Part shown: positions 17,522-26,960 of the stretch, piece after piece | Layout of the letters: each line of letters begins with the position of its first letter | How positions within the stretch are numbered: the stretch's first letter is position 1 | From: an uncultured Rhodospirillales bacterium | GTDB taxonomy: Bacteria; Pseudomonadota; Alphaproteobacteria; Acetobacterales; Acetobacteraceae | Length of the DNA stretch: 50,465 nucleotides | Direction of reading: 5' to 3' | Assembly: GCA_903928895.1 (NCBI GenBank) | Contig: CAIYSR010000101.1 | Span: 1 to 50,465 of the forward strand | Notes under the pieces: generated by a model | What the model saw: only the letters and a program-made list of their open reading frames with translations | What the model was told of the DNA's origin: nothing | The model's database searches: none | Translations under genes and position numbers: made by a program

Positions 17522-17835
17522 TCGTCGTCCCCATCATCGCCGGGCGGCGTGATGTGGTTGACATGGGCCTTGAGCACCTGGCTCGGCCGGAACACCAGAA
17601 CCCGGCGCGGGAGGATCGGGACCTCGATCCCAGTTTTTGGATTGCGGCCGATCCGGCGGCCTTTCTGGCGCACAGAAAATGTCCCGAACCCACTGATTTT
17701 AACAGATTCACCTGCCGACAACGCGGCCGAGATGCGTTCGAGCACGCTCTCCAGCAGGTCGGAGGATTCATTGCGGGAGAGACCTACCTGCATGTAGATC
17801 GTCTCGGTCAACTGGGCGCGGGTGACGGTGTTCAT
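17518..17835 (-). CDS. ihfA: Integration host factor subunit alpha
   Basis: A 105-residue DNA-bending protein of the HU/IHF family that with IHF-beta folds DNA in recombination, replication and transcription. [47 protein letters not shown] (the beta arm that enters the minor groove) and [18 protein letters not shown] are all present. ATG 17835 was chosen; GTG 17841 adds two residues. A TTGACG, 17 bp, TAGCGT pair ending about 6 bp before the start would give an almost leaderless message, but this is weak. The stop overlaps the MerR start, forming an operon. Confidence 0.96.
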   Translation of the reverse strand: MNTVTRAQLTETIYMQVGLSRNESSDLLESVLERISAALSAGESVKISGFGTFSVRQKGRRIGRNPKTGIEVPILPRRVLVFRPSQVLKAHVNHITPPGDDGDDE

Positions 17836-17911
17836 TCCCACACGCTAGGCATCTGGAAACGACTCGTCAAGATAACACAGAATCAAGCCCTTGCCGGACT
17901 ATGGTCGCACT

Positions 17912-19126
17912 TCATGCAAGGCCTGCGATCGCCTCCGCGATCTCGACCATCCACGCCGTCCGTGCCGCGCTGCGATTGACCGTGCCGGCGAGATAGAGGC
18001 CGAGTTTGGGCACCGCGAACATCCGCGCACCCCAGGCGCCGGAATGACCGATCACTTCGAGCCCGGTGTCGGAGGCATAGGTGAACAGGCCGCAGCCGAC
18101 GCGGACATAGTTGGGATTGCGGCCCGGCGGCGCGCACCAGCGCATCATATCGTCCAGCACGGCGGGATCGCGGAACAAGCGGCCTTCCATCAGGCCGCGG
18201 ATGAACCGCAGCAGATCGGTGGCGGTGCAGACCTGGCCGCCGCCGCCCCAGTCATTGGACAGGGTGACGCCGCTGGAGACGAGCGGCACGTCGCCGGCCC
18301 AGCAATCGGAGAGTTCCCGGGTCCAGGGCGCGGGATCGAGATCGCCGTAGCCGTCGAGGAAACTGTCGCGCATGCCGAGCGGATCGAACACGCGGTCACG
18401 CAGCAGGCGATGATAGCTCGCACCAAGCAGATGTTCGGCGACCAATGCGAGGATGGTGAAGGCGGTGTCGGAGTAGTGGAATCCCTCGCCCGGGCGGAAC
18501 AAAGCGTGCTCGGCCATGCCTCCGTTGAGATAGAAATTCACCAGCCCGGCCTCGCGTTCATTGACCCGGTCCGGGTCCCAGGGCCGCCACAGCTTGCGCG
18601 TGCGCCAGGCCGGATCGAGCGGCCGCCCGGCGGCGACGGCCGCGAGATGCTTCTGATAGTCCTCGATCCGGCTGCCGACGATGGAGCCCGGGGCGTATTT
18701 GCCGCCATAGCCTTCGGCGGTGGTCGTGCCGTCGTCGATCTGGGCATCGCGCAGGCCGCTGGTATGGGTGAGGAGATGGCGCAGCGTGATGTCCGCGCCG
18801 TGGCTTGCGCCGTCGATCTGGTGAAGCCGGCGGCAGATATCGGGCGGCAGGGCGCCGGTATCGATCAGACGGGCATCGACGCCGGCGGCACCGAGCTTGT
18901 TGGCTTCGACCGCCTGGAAAATCAATGCCGCCGTCATCGGCTTGCCGACGGAGGCGATGTGAAACTGGGTGTCCACCCGCATCGGCGCGCCGGTGTCGGC
19001 CCGCGCAATCCCGGCTGCGGCCGCGGCGGCGGCATGGCCGGGCCAGTCGACCGCAACGACGGCGCTGCGGACGCCGGGGTCGGCAAGCTGGGCGCGGGTG
19101 TGGGACTCGATGCGGTCCTGCAGCAT
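17912..19126 (-). CDS. Serine hydrolase, beta-lactamase class C/PBP-like
   Basis: A 404-residue member of the serine beta-lactamase-like superfamily. The catalytic SxxK is Ser59-Val-Gly-Lys62 in FHIASVGKPMTAALIF; LRHLLTHTSGL follows as in class C esterases; the second motif is YSDTA (usually YxN) and the third is HSGAWG (in place of KTG). This variant set is seen in EstB-type esterases and D-aminopeptidase relatives more often than in true beta-lactamases. No signal peptide is present, so it may be cytosolic. ATG 19126 was used; GTG 19132 lies 6 bp after GGGGAT and may be the true start. Confidence 0.85.
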   Translation of the reverse strand: MLQDRIESHTRAQLADPGVRSAVVAVDWPGHAAAAAAAGIARADTGAPMRVDTQFHIASVGKPMTAALIFQAVEANKLGAAGVDARLIDTGALPPDICRRLHQIDGASHGADITLRHLLTHTSGLRDAQIDDGTTTAEGYGGKYAPGSIVGSRIEDYQKHLAAVAAGRPLDPAWRTRKLWRPWDPDRVNEREAGLVNFYLNGGMAEHALFRPGEGFHYSDTAFTILALVAEHLLGASYHRLLRDRVFDPLGMRDSFLDGYGDLDPAPWTRELSDCWAGDVPLVSSGVTLSNDWGGGGQVCTATDLLRFIRGLMEGRLFRDPAVLDDMMRWCAPPGRNPNYVRVGCGLFTYASDTGLEVIGHSGAWGARMFAVPKLGLYLAGTVNRSAARTAWMVEIAEAIAGLA

Positions 19127-19132
19127 GGTCAC

Positions 19133-19407
19133 AGCTGTATCCCCGTTGGTGGTGCGGCGAGTTTCAGGCCGGCGAAACCGCGGGTCAATGCGCGGCGGGC
19201 GCGGTATTAACCCGGTGTTCCCTTGCAAGATGCACATAATTGTTGATCGAACGCCGCTTGAAATGGCGCCCAGCGGGGCCAAAGCCTTGCGCCACCCATG
19301 CCCCCGGATGCATATGTGCGCCGCACAACGGACCCGCAACATGGGCCGGTCGGCGTGTGCCGGCCGGGATGCCCGTATCATCCGGGTGACTGGGAAAGGA
19401 TATTCGC
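19133..19407. other. Intergenic region upstream of pntAA
   Basis: This 275-bp divergent region must hold promoters for the serine hydrolase and the transhydrogenase operon. An AT-rich patch lies around 19228-19250, but I could not find a convincing -35/-10 pair, riboswitch or RNA gene in it. Confidence 0.4.
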
Positions 19408-20547
19408 ATGCGCCTGGCGGTGCTCAAGGAACGCGCGGCTTTCGAAACACGCGTCGCGGCCACGGCCGAGACGGTCAAGAAACTCGGTGCGCTCGGCCTC
19501 AGCGTGGTGGTGGAAACAGGGGCGGGGCTGACGGCCGCGGTATCGGATGCCGAGTATCAGGCAGCCGGCGCCGAGATCGTGGCTGATCCGGCCGCAGCGC
19601 TGGCCGGGGCCGGCGTGGTGTTCGCGGTCCAGGTGCCGGAGCCGGCGGTGCTTGCCTTGGTGCCGCGCGGGGCACTGCTGGTGTGCATCGCCAACGCCTT
19701 CGGCACACCGGATCTGGCGCCGACGCTGGCCGCCGCGGGGATCGATTGCGCGGCAATGGAACTGCTGCCCCGCATCACCCGGGCACAGTCGATGGATGTG
19801 CTGTCGAGCCAGGCCAATCTGGCCGGCTACCGCGCCGTCGTGGAGTCGGCATTCACCTTCGAGCGTGGCTTCCCGATGATGATGACGGCCGCCGGCACGG
19901 TTCCGCCGGCCCGCGTGTTCGTCATCGGTGCCGGGGTCGCGGGACTGCAGGCCATCGCCACCGCACGGCGGCTTGGGGCCATCGTCTCGGCGACCGATGT
20001 CCGCCCTGCCGCGAAGGAGGAGATCAAGTCCCTCGGCGCCGCGTTCGTGGGCGTGGAGGACGAGGAGACGGCGGCCCAGAAGGGCGCCTATGCCAAGGAA
20101 ATGTCGGACGCCTTTCGCCGCAAGCAGGCGGAGCTGATGGCGACGACGGTGGCGAAGAACGACATCGTCATCACCACGGCGCTGGTGATGGGCCGGCGTG
20201 CGCCGATCATCGTCACGGCTGACATGGCGCATAGCATGAAGGCCGGCAGCGTGATCGTCGACCTTGCATCCGACGCCGGCGGCAACTGCGAGCTCACAGT
20301 ACCGGGCGAGGCGATCACCACCGCGGGTGGTGTGCGCGTGCTCGGCTGGCGGAATTGGCCGGGCCGGATCGCGGTGGCGTCGAGCTCGCTCTATTCGCGG
20401 AACCTGCTGACCTTCCTGACCACGTTCTGGGATAAGGAGGCCAAGGCGCCCAGGCTCCCGGAGACCGACGACATCATCAAGGGCACCATGCTCACCCGTG
20501 GCGGTGCCGTGGTGCATCCGCAATTCCTGCCCGCCGCGGCGGCCTGA
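19408..20547 (+). CDS. pntAA: NAD(P) transhydrogenase subunit alpha, part 1
   Basis: The 379-residue NAD(H)-binding domain I of proton-translocating transhydrogenase, which moves hydride between NADH and NADP+ driven by the proton gradient and so supplies NADPH. Seen are [21 protein letters not shown], the RxxxxxxQxN-type segment [16 protein letters not shown] and the Rossmann loop [16 protein letters not shown]. It has a GGAAAGGA ribosome binding site. In this lineage the alpha subunit is split, so the membrane part is a separate gene starting 11 bp downstream. Confidence 0.96.
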   Translation: MRLAVLKERAAFETRVAATAETVKKLGALGLSVVVETGAGLTAAVSDAEYQAAGAEIVADPAAALAGAGVVFAVQVPEPAVLALVPRGALLVCIANAFGTPDLAPTLAAAGIDCAAMELLPRITRAQSMDVLSSQANLAGYRAVVESAFTFERGFPMMMTAAGTVPPARVFVIGAGVAGLQAIATARRLGAIVSATDVRPAAKEEIKSLGAAFVGVEDEETAAQKGAYAKEMSDAFRRKQAELMATTVAKNDIVITTALVMGRRAPIIVTADMAHSMKAGSVIVDLASDAGGNCELTVPGEAITTAGGVRVLGWRNWPGRIAVASSSLYSRNLLTFLTTFWDKEAKAPRLPETDDIIKGTMLTRGGAVVHPQFLPAAAA

Positions 20548-20558
20548 GGAGACCAGCG

Positions 20559-20933
20559 ATGACTCTCAACGAACTTGCCGCCCAGGCCGACGCGCTGGCC
20601 AGTGCGGCCCGCGCCCTCGCCGCCGCCTCGCCGGGACTCGGCGAGGCGGTGGAGCCTTTCGTCTTCCTTTTCACCATTTTCCTGATGGCCTGCTTCGTCG
20701 GTTACCATGTGGTCTGGAACGTGACCCCGGCGCTGCACTCGCCGCTGATGGGCGTGACCAACGCGATTTCCTCGGTGATCGTGGTCGGCGCCATGCTGGC
20801 GACCGGGCTGGCGTCCTCGCCATGGGCGATCGGCTTCGGCTTCATTGCCGTGACCCTGGCCTCGGTGAACATTTTCGGCGGTTTCGTGGTGACGCAGCGG
20901 ATGCTGTCGATGTTCAAGAAGAAGGCGCGCTGA
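20559..20933 (+). CDS. pntAB: NAD(P) transhydrogenase subunit alpha, part 2
   Basis: A 124-residue membrane protein with three or four helices ([41 protein letters not shown] and [20 protein letters not shown]). It is the separate membrane segment that completes the alpha subunit and helps form the proton channel with PntB. The segment [19 protein letters not shown] is strongly conserved in the family. It sits between pntAA and pntB in one operon, with 3 bp to the next start. Confidence 0.95.
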   Translation: MTLNELAAQADALASAARALAAASPGLGEAVEPFVFLFTIFLMACFVGYHVVWNVTPALHSPLMGVTNAISSVIVVGAMLATGLASSPWAIGFGFIAVTLASVNIFGGFVVTQRMLSMFKKKAR

Positions 20934-20936
20934 GCC

Positions 20937-22340
20937 ATGAACGCCTCCGTCACCTCGCTCGTCTATCTCGTCGCGGCCGTTCTGTTCATCCTGGCACTGC
21001 GCGGCCTGTCCCATCCCGAGACCTCGCGTCGCGGCAACCAGATGGGCATGGCCGGCATGGCCATCGCCATTGTCGCGACACTGATCCATCACGGCATGTC
21101 GGTCTCGGGCATCGGCCTGATCGTGCTCGGCACCGCCATCGGCGGCGGCGCCGGCACGTTCATCGCGCTGCGCATCCAGATGACCGCGCTGCCGCAGCTC
21201 GTGGCCGCGTTCCATTCATTGGTCGGTCTCGCCGCAGTGTTCGTGGCCGCCGCCGCGATGAACGCCCCCGAGGCGTTCGGAATCGGGGTTGCCGGCAATA
21301 TCCACAGCCAGAGCCTGGTCGAGATGTCGCTCGGCCTGGCCATCGGCGCCATCACCTTCTCCGGCTCGCTCATCGCGTTCGCCAAGTTGCAGGCGCTGAT
21401 GAAGGGCAATCCGATCACCTTCCCCTATCAGCACCAGATCAATCTCGGCCTCGGCATCCTGCTCGTCGTGCTGATCGTGCTGTTCGTGGCGACCGGCAGC
21501 CAGGCGATCTTCTGGCTCATCGCGCTGCTGGCGATCGCGCTGGGTTTCCTGCTGATCATCCCGATCGGCGGGGCGGATATGCCGGTCGTGGTCTCGATGC
21601 TGAACTCCTATTCCGGGTGGGCGGCCTGCGGTATCGGCTTCACCATCCAGAACCTTGCCTTGATCATCACCGGCGCGCTGGTCGGCGCGTCGGGCGCGAT
21701 CCTGTCCTACATCATGTGCAAGGGCATGAACCGCAGCATCTTCAACGTGCTGCTCGGCGGCTTCGGCACCGACAGCGGCGTCGGGCCGGCCGCCGCGGCG
21801 CAGGGCGAGCGCTCGGTGAAGGCGGGGGCGGCGGACGATGCGGCCTTCATCATGAAGAACGCCTCCAAGGTCATCATCGTGCCGGGCTACGGCATGGCGG
21901 TGGCGCAGGCGCAGCATGCGCTGCGCGAAATGGCCGATACCCTCAAGAAGGAGGGGGTGACGGTGAAATACGCCATCCATCCCGTCGCCGGGCGCATGCC
22001 GGGCCACATGAACGTGCTGCTAGCCGAAGCCAACGTGCCGTATGACGAGGTGTTCGAGCTCGAGGAGATCAACTCCGAGTTCTCGACCGCCGACGTGGTC
22101 TATGTCATCGGCGCCAACGACGTGACCAACCCGGCGGCCAAGACCGATCCGTCGAGCGCGATCTACGGCATGCCGATCCTCGAGGTGGAGAAGGCCGCGA
22201 CCGTGCTGTTCGTCAAGCGTTCCATGGCCTCGGGCTACGCGGGCGTCGACAACGAGCTGTTCTTCCGTCCCAACACAATGATGCTGTTCGGCGATGCGAA
22301 GAAGATGACCGAGGAAATCGTGCAAGCCCTCGGCCACTGA
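20937..22340 (+). CDS. pntB: NAD(P) transhydrogenase subunit beta
   Basis: A 467-residue protein: about eight membrane helices in residues 1-260 (first LVYLVAAVLFILALRGL) and a C-terminal NADP(H)-binding domain III with VIIVPGYGMAVAQAQHAL, YAIHPVAGRMPGHMNVLLAEA, VIGANDVTNPAAKTDP and YAGVDNELFF. Together with the two alpha parts it completes the proton-pumping transhydrogenase. The sequence is complete. A strong hairpin at 22350-22379 follows the stop. Confidence 0.97.
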   Translation: MNASVTSLVYLVAAVLFILALRGLSHPETSRRGNQMGMAGMAIAIVATLIHHGMSVSGIGLIVLGTAIGGGAGTFIALRIQMTALPQLVAAFHSLVGLAAVFVAAAAMNAPEAFGIGVAGNIHSQSLVEMSLGLAIGAITFSGSLIAFAKLQALMKGNPITFPYQHQINLGLGILLVVLIVLFVATGSQAIFWLIALLAIALGFLLIIPIGGADMPVVVSMLNSYSGWAACGIGFTIQNLALIITGALVGASGAILSYIMCKGMNRSIFNVLLGGFGTDSGVGPAAAAQGERSVKAGAADDAAFIMKNASKVIIVPGYGMAVAQAQHALREMADTLKKEGVTVKYAIHPVAGRMPGHMNVLLAEANVPYDEVFELEEINSEFSTADVVYVIGANDVTNPAAKTDPSSAIYGMPILEVEKAATVLFVKRSMASGYAGVDNELFFRPNTMMLFGDAKKMTEEIVQALGH

Positions 22341-22349
22341 TACGTCGGT

Positions 22350-22379
22350 CTCGTCCCGGACCCCAGGGTCCGGGACGAG
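22350..22379. terminator. Perfect GC-rich palindrome between convergent genes
   Basis: A 14-bp perfect inverted repeat (22350-22363 with 22366-22379, central CA) sits between the pntB stop and the stop of the small lipoprotein gene on the other strand. Placement fits a two-way terminator or block to read-through. There is no T run on either side, so intrinsic termination is not certain. The symmetry would also suit a dispersed palindromic repeat. Confidence 0.55.
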
Positions 22380-22381
22380 GT

Positions 22382-22600
22382 TCAACGCCAGCCGCCGCGC
22401 TCGTTGCTGCGCGAATAATGCGGCCGGTAGCCGTATCCGTAGCCAGGGTAGGCCGGCGCGATGTAGACCGGGGCCGGCGCGTAGTAGCCGCCGCCGTAGC
22501 CATAACCGGGCCCGCCTTCCGGCACCACGACACAGCCGGCCAGCAGGGCCAGCAGCAGGAGCGGGAGCAGGCGGACGGCGTGGGAGAGTGAGCGGTTCAT
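22382..22600 (-). CDS. Small Gly/Tyr-rich lipoprotein
   Basis: A 72-residue predicted lipoprotein. The signal LLPLLLLALLAGC gives an acylated Cys23; the short mature part is dominated by Gly, Tyr and Pro (GYGYGGGYYAPAPVYIAP) and ends in RSNERGGWR. Similar small Tyr/Gly-rich lipoproteins occur next to DUF6600/FecR genes, one of which is divergent from it here across 179 bp. A GGAGG ribosome binding site supports ATG 22600. Function is unknown; a surface or outer-membrane coat role would be a guess. Confidence 0.8.
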   Translation of the reverse strand: MNRSLSHAVRLLPLLLLALLAGCVVVPEGGPGYGYGGGYYAPAPVYIAPAYPGYGYGYRPHYSRSNERGGWR

Positions 22601-22779
22601 GACAGCCTCCAATTGGCGAGGATGCCATGACGGGCTTGATTTGCGGCGGCTTGGTGGCGAAGCGGATGCCTGACGAAGAGTTAATTCTGCGGACGGAAAC
22701 GGCGTCGCGGTTTTGCCATGTTGTATAAGCATCTTTCGACTGCGGCCGCCTTTGGTCCGCGTCATGAGGACGTGCCACG

Positions 22780-25152
22780 ATGCGCACACACACTTCCTGG
22801 TTTCGCCTGACCGCGGCGCTCACCGCCTTGGCGCTGCTGGTGACGCCGATACTGCCGATGCCCGCCTTCGCGCAGACCGAGGCCCAACAGCCGGACCCGC
22901 CGGGCCGGGTGGGCCGCGTCGCCCGCTTGTCCGGCACGGTGTCGTACCATGGCGCCGAGCAGACCCAGTGGGAGCCGGCGACGCTGAATTTCCCGGTATC
23001 GTCCGGGAGTTCGTTCTGGACCGAGCCGGGAGGCGGCGCCGATCTCGAGGTCGCCGGCGCGCGGGTGGTGATGGCCGCCGGCACCCAGTTCGATATCGAC
23101 CAACTCGGCGATCACGCGATGATCGCGACCCTGGCGCAGGGCAATGTCTATCTTGCCGTCCGCGGCATGCAGGCCGGTGATACGGTGCAGGTGCGCACGC
23201 CGCGCGGCACGGTGACCATCGCCGACGAGGGGCAGTATGAGCTCGGCGCCGGCGACAGCGAGCATCCGACGCTGGTCAGCGTGGCGCGCGGCCGGGCCCA
23301 GGTGTCGGGCGATGGCGTTTCGCTGTTGGTGGATGCCCGGCAGACCGCGCAGATCACCGGCAATGGCCCGTTCCAGGGCGGCGTCGGATCGCTCGCCGCG
23401 AGCCCGATGCTGCAAGCCTATGCCGCCCCGCCGCGGCCGATGCCGCAGGGCGATTATGCGCCGCCGCCAGTGGTGCAGGAGATGACGGGCGGTGAGGCCA
23501 CGGTTGAGACCGGCCGCTGGCAGCGCACCACCGAATATGGCCAGATCTGGTATCCGCCGGTGGAGCGCAGCTGGGTGCCGTACCGCAACGGCCACTGGGC
23601 GTTCGTCGCGCCGTGGGGCTGGACCTGGGTGGATGACGCGGCCTGGGGGTTCGCGCCGTTCCATTACGGTCGCTGGGTCGAATACGATGGCGCCTGGGGC
23701 TGGGTGCCGGTGATACCTGGCGTGTCGGTGGGCTATGGCTACCGGCCCGCCTACGCGCCGGCGCTGGTGGCCTTCGTGGGCCTGGGCGCCGGGATCGCGA
23801 TCGGCTATGCGATCGGCCGCTCCGTCGGATGGGTGCCGCTCGGGCCGCGTGAGGCCTATTATCCGCCTTATCGGGTCAGCCAGGCCTATGTGCGCAACAT
23901 GAACGTCACCAATGTGACGAACGTGACGAACATCACCACGGTGAACAACTACGCCCAGGGGGCACCGCTGATGAACCGCGGTGCCTCGACCGTGGTTCCG
24001 GCGACCGCGATGACGGGGTCGCAGCCGATCAGCCGCCATGCCCAGAACGTGCCGGCGGGCGTGTCGCTCCAGCCGGTCCAGGCGCCGCCGGTGGCACCGA
24101 CCACGGGCACCCGCGGCGTCACCCCGGCGGTGGCGTCGCAGATGAATCTGGCCACGCCGGCGCAAGGTACGGCCGCGCCACGCCCGGTTTCGCCGGGTCC
24201 CGCGGTACGTCCGACGGGCGCGGCCGGCGCGGTTCCGCTGCGCGGCGCCGGGGCGGCCGCTGGCTTGCCGACGGGTGTAGGTGCACCGACGGGTGTAGGT
24301 GCACCGACGGGTCAGCAGCGCCCTGGCGTGCCGGTGCCCGGGCCCGTTCAGCCGGGCCAGGTTCCGCAAGGCCAGCAGGCGGTCCAGCCACAGCCGCGGC
24401 CCGGCTTCCCGGCAGGGGCGACGACCGGGCAGACCGCGGCCCCAGGTCTTCCGGCCGGCTCCGCGGCGGCGCCGCGGCCGGCGCTGCCGCAGGCCGGTGC
24501 GCCGGGGCCGGCGATCACGCCTCGGGCATCGTTCCAGGGCGGCGCGGCGGCTCCGTTGCCGGCGCTGCGTCCGATCGCGCCGGCGCCCGGACCGAGCCAG
24601 ACATCGGGCGCGCAGCCCGGCCTGTCGCAGCCGGCCGGGCCGCGTGCACCGCAGCAGCCGGCCTCTGGAGCGGTAACTGGCGGCCAGATCCCGCAATCCG
24701 CGGCACCTCAGCAGGGCGGATTGCCGCCCCTGCGGCAGCAAGGCGGGCCGGCCGCGGTGCAATCCGGACAAGGGGCGCCGCCGATCGCGACCCCCCGTCC
24801 GGCCGTGCCGGCGCAACAGACACCGTTGCCGACCGCACCACAGGGCACACCTGCTCAGCCGCAGCAGATGCAGCGGGCTGCGCCACAGGTGCCGACGGCC
24901 CCGCCGGTGCAACAGCATGTGGCGCCGCCAGTTCAGCGCGCCGCGCCGCCGCAGCCGGTGGCACCGCCGGTGCAGCACGTCGCTCCGCCTGCGCCACGGC
25001 CGACTCCGCCGCCGCAGGCCGCGCCGCCGGTGCAGCACTATAGCCCGCCGCCGGCCCCGGCCCCGGCTCCGCGCTACAATCCGCCGCCGCAGCAACAGCA
25101 GCAGCAGCATCAGGCGCCGCGGAGTTGCCCACCCAACCGCCCGAACTGCTGA
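22780..25152 (+). CDS. FecR-domain / DUF6600 secreted protein with long Pro/Gln-rich tail
   Basis: A 790-residue exported protein. After a signal peptide ending near PAFA-QTE, residues 45-190 form a FecR-like beta domain (GRVGRVARLSGTVSYHG, VRTPRGTVTIADEGQYEL). A Trp/Tyr-rich DUF6600 region follows (about 235-330: VERSWVPYRNGHWAFV, WGWTWVDDAAWGFAPFHYGRW), then a glycine zipper and an NVTNVTNVTN repeat near 375. The remaining about 380 residues are low-complexity Pro, Gln and Ala. An 18-bp tandem repeat lies at 24268-24312. A TATAAG box at 22724-22729 may be its -10, without a clear -35. The envelope role is unknown. Confidence 0.88.
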   Translation: MRTHTSWFRLTAALTALALLVTPILPMPAFAQTEAQQPDPPGRVGRVARLSGTVSYHGAEQTQWEPATLNFPVSSGSSFWTEPGGGADLEVAGARVVMAAGTQFDIDQLGDHAMIATLAQGNVYLAVRGMQAGDTVQVRTPRGTVTIADEGQYELGAGDSEHPTLVSVARGRAQVSGDGVSLLVDARQTAQITGNGPFQGGVGSLAASPMLQAYAAPPRPMPQGDYAPPPVVQEMTGGEATVETGRWQRTTEYGQIWYPPVERSWVPYRNGHWAFVAPWGWTWVDDAAWGFAPFHYGRWVEYDGAWGWVPVIPGVSVGYGYRPAYAPALVAFVGLGAGIAIGYAIGRSVGWVPLGPREAYYPPYRVSQAYVRNMNVTNVTNVTNITTVNNYAQGAPLMNRGASTVVPATAMTGSQPISRHAQNVPAGVSLQPVQAPPVAPTTGTRGVTPAVASQMNLATPAQGTAAPRPVSPGPAVRPTGAAGAVPLRGAGAAAGLPTGVGAPTGVGAPTGQQRPGVPVPGPVQPGQVPQGQQAVQPQPRPGFPAGATTGQTAAPGLPAGSAAAPRPALPQAGAPGPAITPRASFQGGAAAPLPALRPIAPAPGPSQTSGAQPGLSQPAGPRAPQQPASGAVTGGQIPQSAAPQQGGLPPLRQQGGPAAVQSGQGAPPIATPRPAVPAQQTPLPTAPQGTPAQPQQMQRAAPQVPTAPPVQQHVAPPVQRAAPPQPVAPPVQHVAPPAPRPTPPPQAAPPVQHYSPPPAPAPAPRYNPPPQQQQQQHQAPRSCPPNRPNC
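24268..24312 (+). repeat. 18-bp in-frame tandem repeat, 2.5 copies
   Basis: Two identical 18-bp units (24268-24285, 24286-24303) and half of a third encode PTGVGA repeats in the low-complexity tail of the DUF6600 protein. Being exact at DNA level, they look recent and likely to vary in number between strains. Confidence 0.85.
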
Positions 25153-25156
25153 CCTT

Positions 25157-25687
25157 ATGCGTGCTCGCCGCCTGCGCGACTTCGTCCTCCTGCCCATCGC
25201 CCTCGTGGTGGTGGTGCTGGAGGACGTGGTCTGGGCGGGCCTCATTCACCTGCTGCGCGGACTCAACGGGTTGCCCGCCGTCCGCCGCCTCGCGGAGCGG
25301 CTCGGCCGGCTACCGGGCTGGGCGGCCCTGCCGGTTTTTCTGGTGCTGGAAGTACTGGGCCGGGTGGGCGAGTTCTGGGCCTTCGCGCTCCTGGTGCGAG
25401 GCGAGTTGACGGCCGGGGTGATGGCATATCTCGGGGTGCGGGTGGTCGGCACATTGGCCGCGGTGTTTGTCTACCAATCCTGCGCCGCGGCCCTGCTGCG
25501 CTACGGCTGGTTCGCTGCTCTGGTCGCTTGGCTCGGCTCGGTGAAGCACTGGGCGCTGGCTCTGATTGCGCCCTGGCGGGACTGGGTCCATGCCGCGATC
25601 GGACGCACGCGATCCCGCCTGTCCTGGCGCCTCGCGGCCTTGCGCCGGGCTTACGCCGTCGGCCGGTTCCGCGACGGGCAGGACTGA
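25157..25687 (+). CDS. Hypothetical integral membrane protein
   Basis: A 176-residue basic membrane protein starting 4 bp after the DUF6600 gene stop. Hydrophobic segments are [59 protein letters not shown] and [20 protein letters not shown], so three to four helices are likely, followed by an Arg-rich cytosolic tail ([19 protein letters not shown]). I recognise no catalytic motif or named family. Its tight spacing suggests co-expression with the FecR/DUF6600 protein. Confidence 0.75.
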   Translation: MRARRLRDFVLLPIALVVVVLEDVVWAGLIHLLRGLNGLPAVRRLAERLGRLPGWAALPVFLVLEVLGRVGEFWAFALLVRGELTAGVMAYLGVRVVGTLAAVFVYQSCAAALLRYGWFAALVAWLGSVKHWALALIAPWRDWVHAAIGRTRSRLSWRLAALRRAYAVGRFRDGQD

Positions 25688-25727
25688 CGCGCGACGCCAG
25701 GGGGAGGGGGCTCGGGGCTCCTGCCGC

Positions 25728-26468
25728 TTAACCGAGGCGCCGCCGGTACAAAGCGATCAGCCGTTCCCAGTGCCGTTCGGCCGCGGCACGGTCATAGATC
25801 TTGCGCTGCGGAAAGGCGAAACCGTGATGCGCGGCCGGGTAGATTTCGAGTTCGCCGGCCGCCCCCGACGCATCGAACAACCTTTTCAATTCCGCCACCA
25901 TCGGCAGCGGCGCCAATTCGTCGATCTCGGCGCAGGCAATGTAGAGTTCGCCTCTCGCGCGGCCCAGCGTGCGATGCGGGCTCTCCTCGGCATCGCTGAC
26001 CAGCCACGTGCCGTAGAACGAAGCTGCCGCCGCGACGCGATCGGGATACCGCGCGGCCGCGGCCAGCGCGTAGGGTCCACTCATGCAGTAGCCGTGCACC
26101 CCCAGCGGTCCCGGCCGCGCGGGGGGGAAGGCATCGATGAACGCGAACATCGCCGCCACGTCATCCATCACCGGCGGGATCGTCATCTTGGTGCGGATGG
26201 CGCGCATCCGATCACGCTCGGGGTGGCCAACCTCCAGCACCCCGGGCCCAAAGACGGTGTCGCGCCCGGCGCGATAGTAGAGATTGGGCAGCAGCACGAC
26301 ATAGCCGGTTGCCGCCAACCGTCGCGCCATCTCGCGCAATTCCTCGCGGATACCGGGCGCATCCATCAGCATGAGCACGACGGGATGGGGGCCGTGCCGC
26401 TCGGGGTGCACGATGAAGGTCTCCATCGCGCCGTCGCGGGTGCTGATATCCTGGGTTGTTTCAATCAT
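25728..26468 (-). CDS. Dienelactone hydrolase family protein
   Basis: A 246-residue cytosolic alpha/beta hydrolase. The DLH triad can be placed as Cys128 in [12 protein letters not shown], Asp183 in [10 protein letters not shown] and His215 in AAHHGFAFP. The N-terminal [14 protein letters not shown] and [10 protein letters not shown] segments match the family that opens dienelactones in chlorocatechol degradation and hydrolyses other small esters. The frame is complete. It is followed on the same strand by nothing obvious (40 bp to the convergent membrane-protein stop). The precise substrate is unknown. Confidence 0.9.
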   Translation of the reverse strand: MIETTQDISTRDGAMETFIVHPERHGPHPVVLMLMDAPGIREELREMARRLAATGYVVLLPNLYYRAGRDTVFGPGVLEVGHPERDRMRAIRTKMTIPPVMDDVAAMFAFIDAFPPARPGPLGVHGYCMSGPYALAAAARYPDRVAAAASFYGTWLVSDAEESPHRTLGRARGELYIACAEIDELAPLPMVAELKRLFDASGAAGELEIYPAAHHGFAFPQRKIYDRAAAERHWERLIALYRRRLG

Positions 26469-26534
26469 GTCGCCACTCGCCGGTTTCGACGGTGGACGCT
26501 ATCACCTTGGGCGCAAGCGATCCACGCGGCGGCG

Positions 26535-26744
26535 TCACTCCGACGGCAGCGCGCGGGCCAGCTTGCGCGCCAGCACCCAGCCCGCGAGCCCGCCCGCCGG
26601 GGCCGCCGGCAGCAGGAGGAGCCAGCCGATATTGGCGCCCGCCAGCACCAACGCCATGCCGAGCCCGAGCATCATCCCCCCCACCAGGCTGCCGGTGACG
26701 CCGGCGGAAAGCCCGAGCATGATGATGTCGCTGCGCTTGATCAT
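26535..26744 (-). CDS. Small two-helix membrane protein
   Basis: A 69-residue protein with two hydrophobic stretches ([23 protein letters not shown] and [23 protein letters not shown]) joined by a short turn and ending in [14 protein letters not shown] lies 7 bp before ATG 26744. No homologue is recognised. It is divergent from rpsD and lies 66 bp upstream of the dienelactone hydrolase gene on the same strand, so it may head that transcript. Confidence 0.6.
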   Translation of the reverse strand: MIKRSDIIMLGLSAGVTGSLVGGMMLGLGMALVLAGANIGWLLLLPAAPAGGLAGWVLARKLARALPSE

Positions 26745-26772
26745 GCCGCGATCCTGGCTTCGCGGCAGCGGT

Positions 26773-26801
26773 TTGACAAGGCGGGGGGAGGCGCATATAC
26801 G
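26773..26801 (+). promoter_or_regulatory. Sigma70-type promoter of rpsD
   Basis: TTGACA at 26773-26778 and TATACG at 26796-26801 are separated by exactly 17 bp. This is the best housekeeping promoter match that I see in the window. It predicts transcription from about 26808 and therefore an untranslated leader of about 150 nt before the rpsD start codon. Confidence 0.8.
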
Positions 26802-26807
26802 CCCGCC

Positions 26808-26960
26808 ATTGCCGGGAACGTGGACGGGCCTTCGGGGCTCGCGCCCGTCTTTGCGCGCACGCCTTACAGGTGCATGCAGAGGCCTACCGGTGCAACAGCG
26901 GCTGTCAGTCCCCCATGCAACGGGAGGGGCGGCGTCGCGCCTGAGACGAAAGGACCGCGC
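26808..26960 (+). promoter_or_regulatory. Predicted rpsD 5' leader
   Basis: The about 150-nt leader carries a 7-bp stem (26823-26829 with 26843-26849) and a repeated GGTGCA. In other bacteria S4 represses its own message through a leader structure. Whether this one is an S4 target cannot be decided from one sequence. Confidence 0.4.

Noticed and set aside
17836-17870. Leaderless promoter for ihfA (TTGACG with TAGCGT)
   Set aside because: Only three of six -10 positions match; too weak to annotate alone.
23895-23945. Short AAYGTSACN-like repeats as a CRISPR or regulatory array
   Set aside because: They are in-frame NVT codons of the DUF6600 protein, without spacers or a leader.
22762-25245. 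827-codon minus-strand frame opposite the FecR/DUF6600 gene
   Set aside because: Arg-rich reading of Pro/Gln codons of the real gene; no fold visible.
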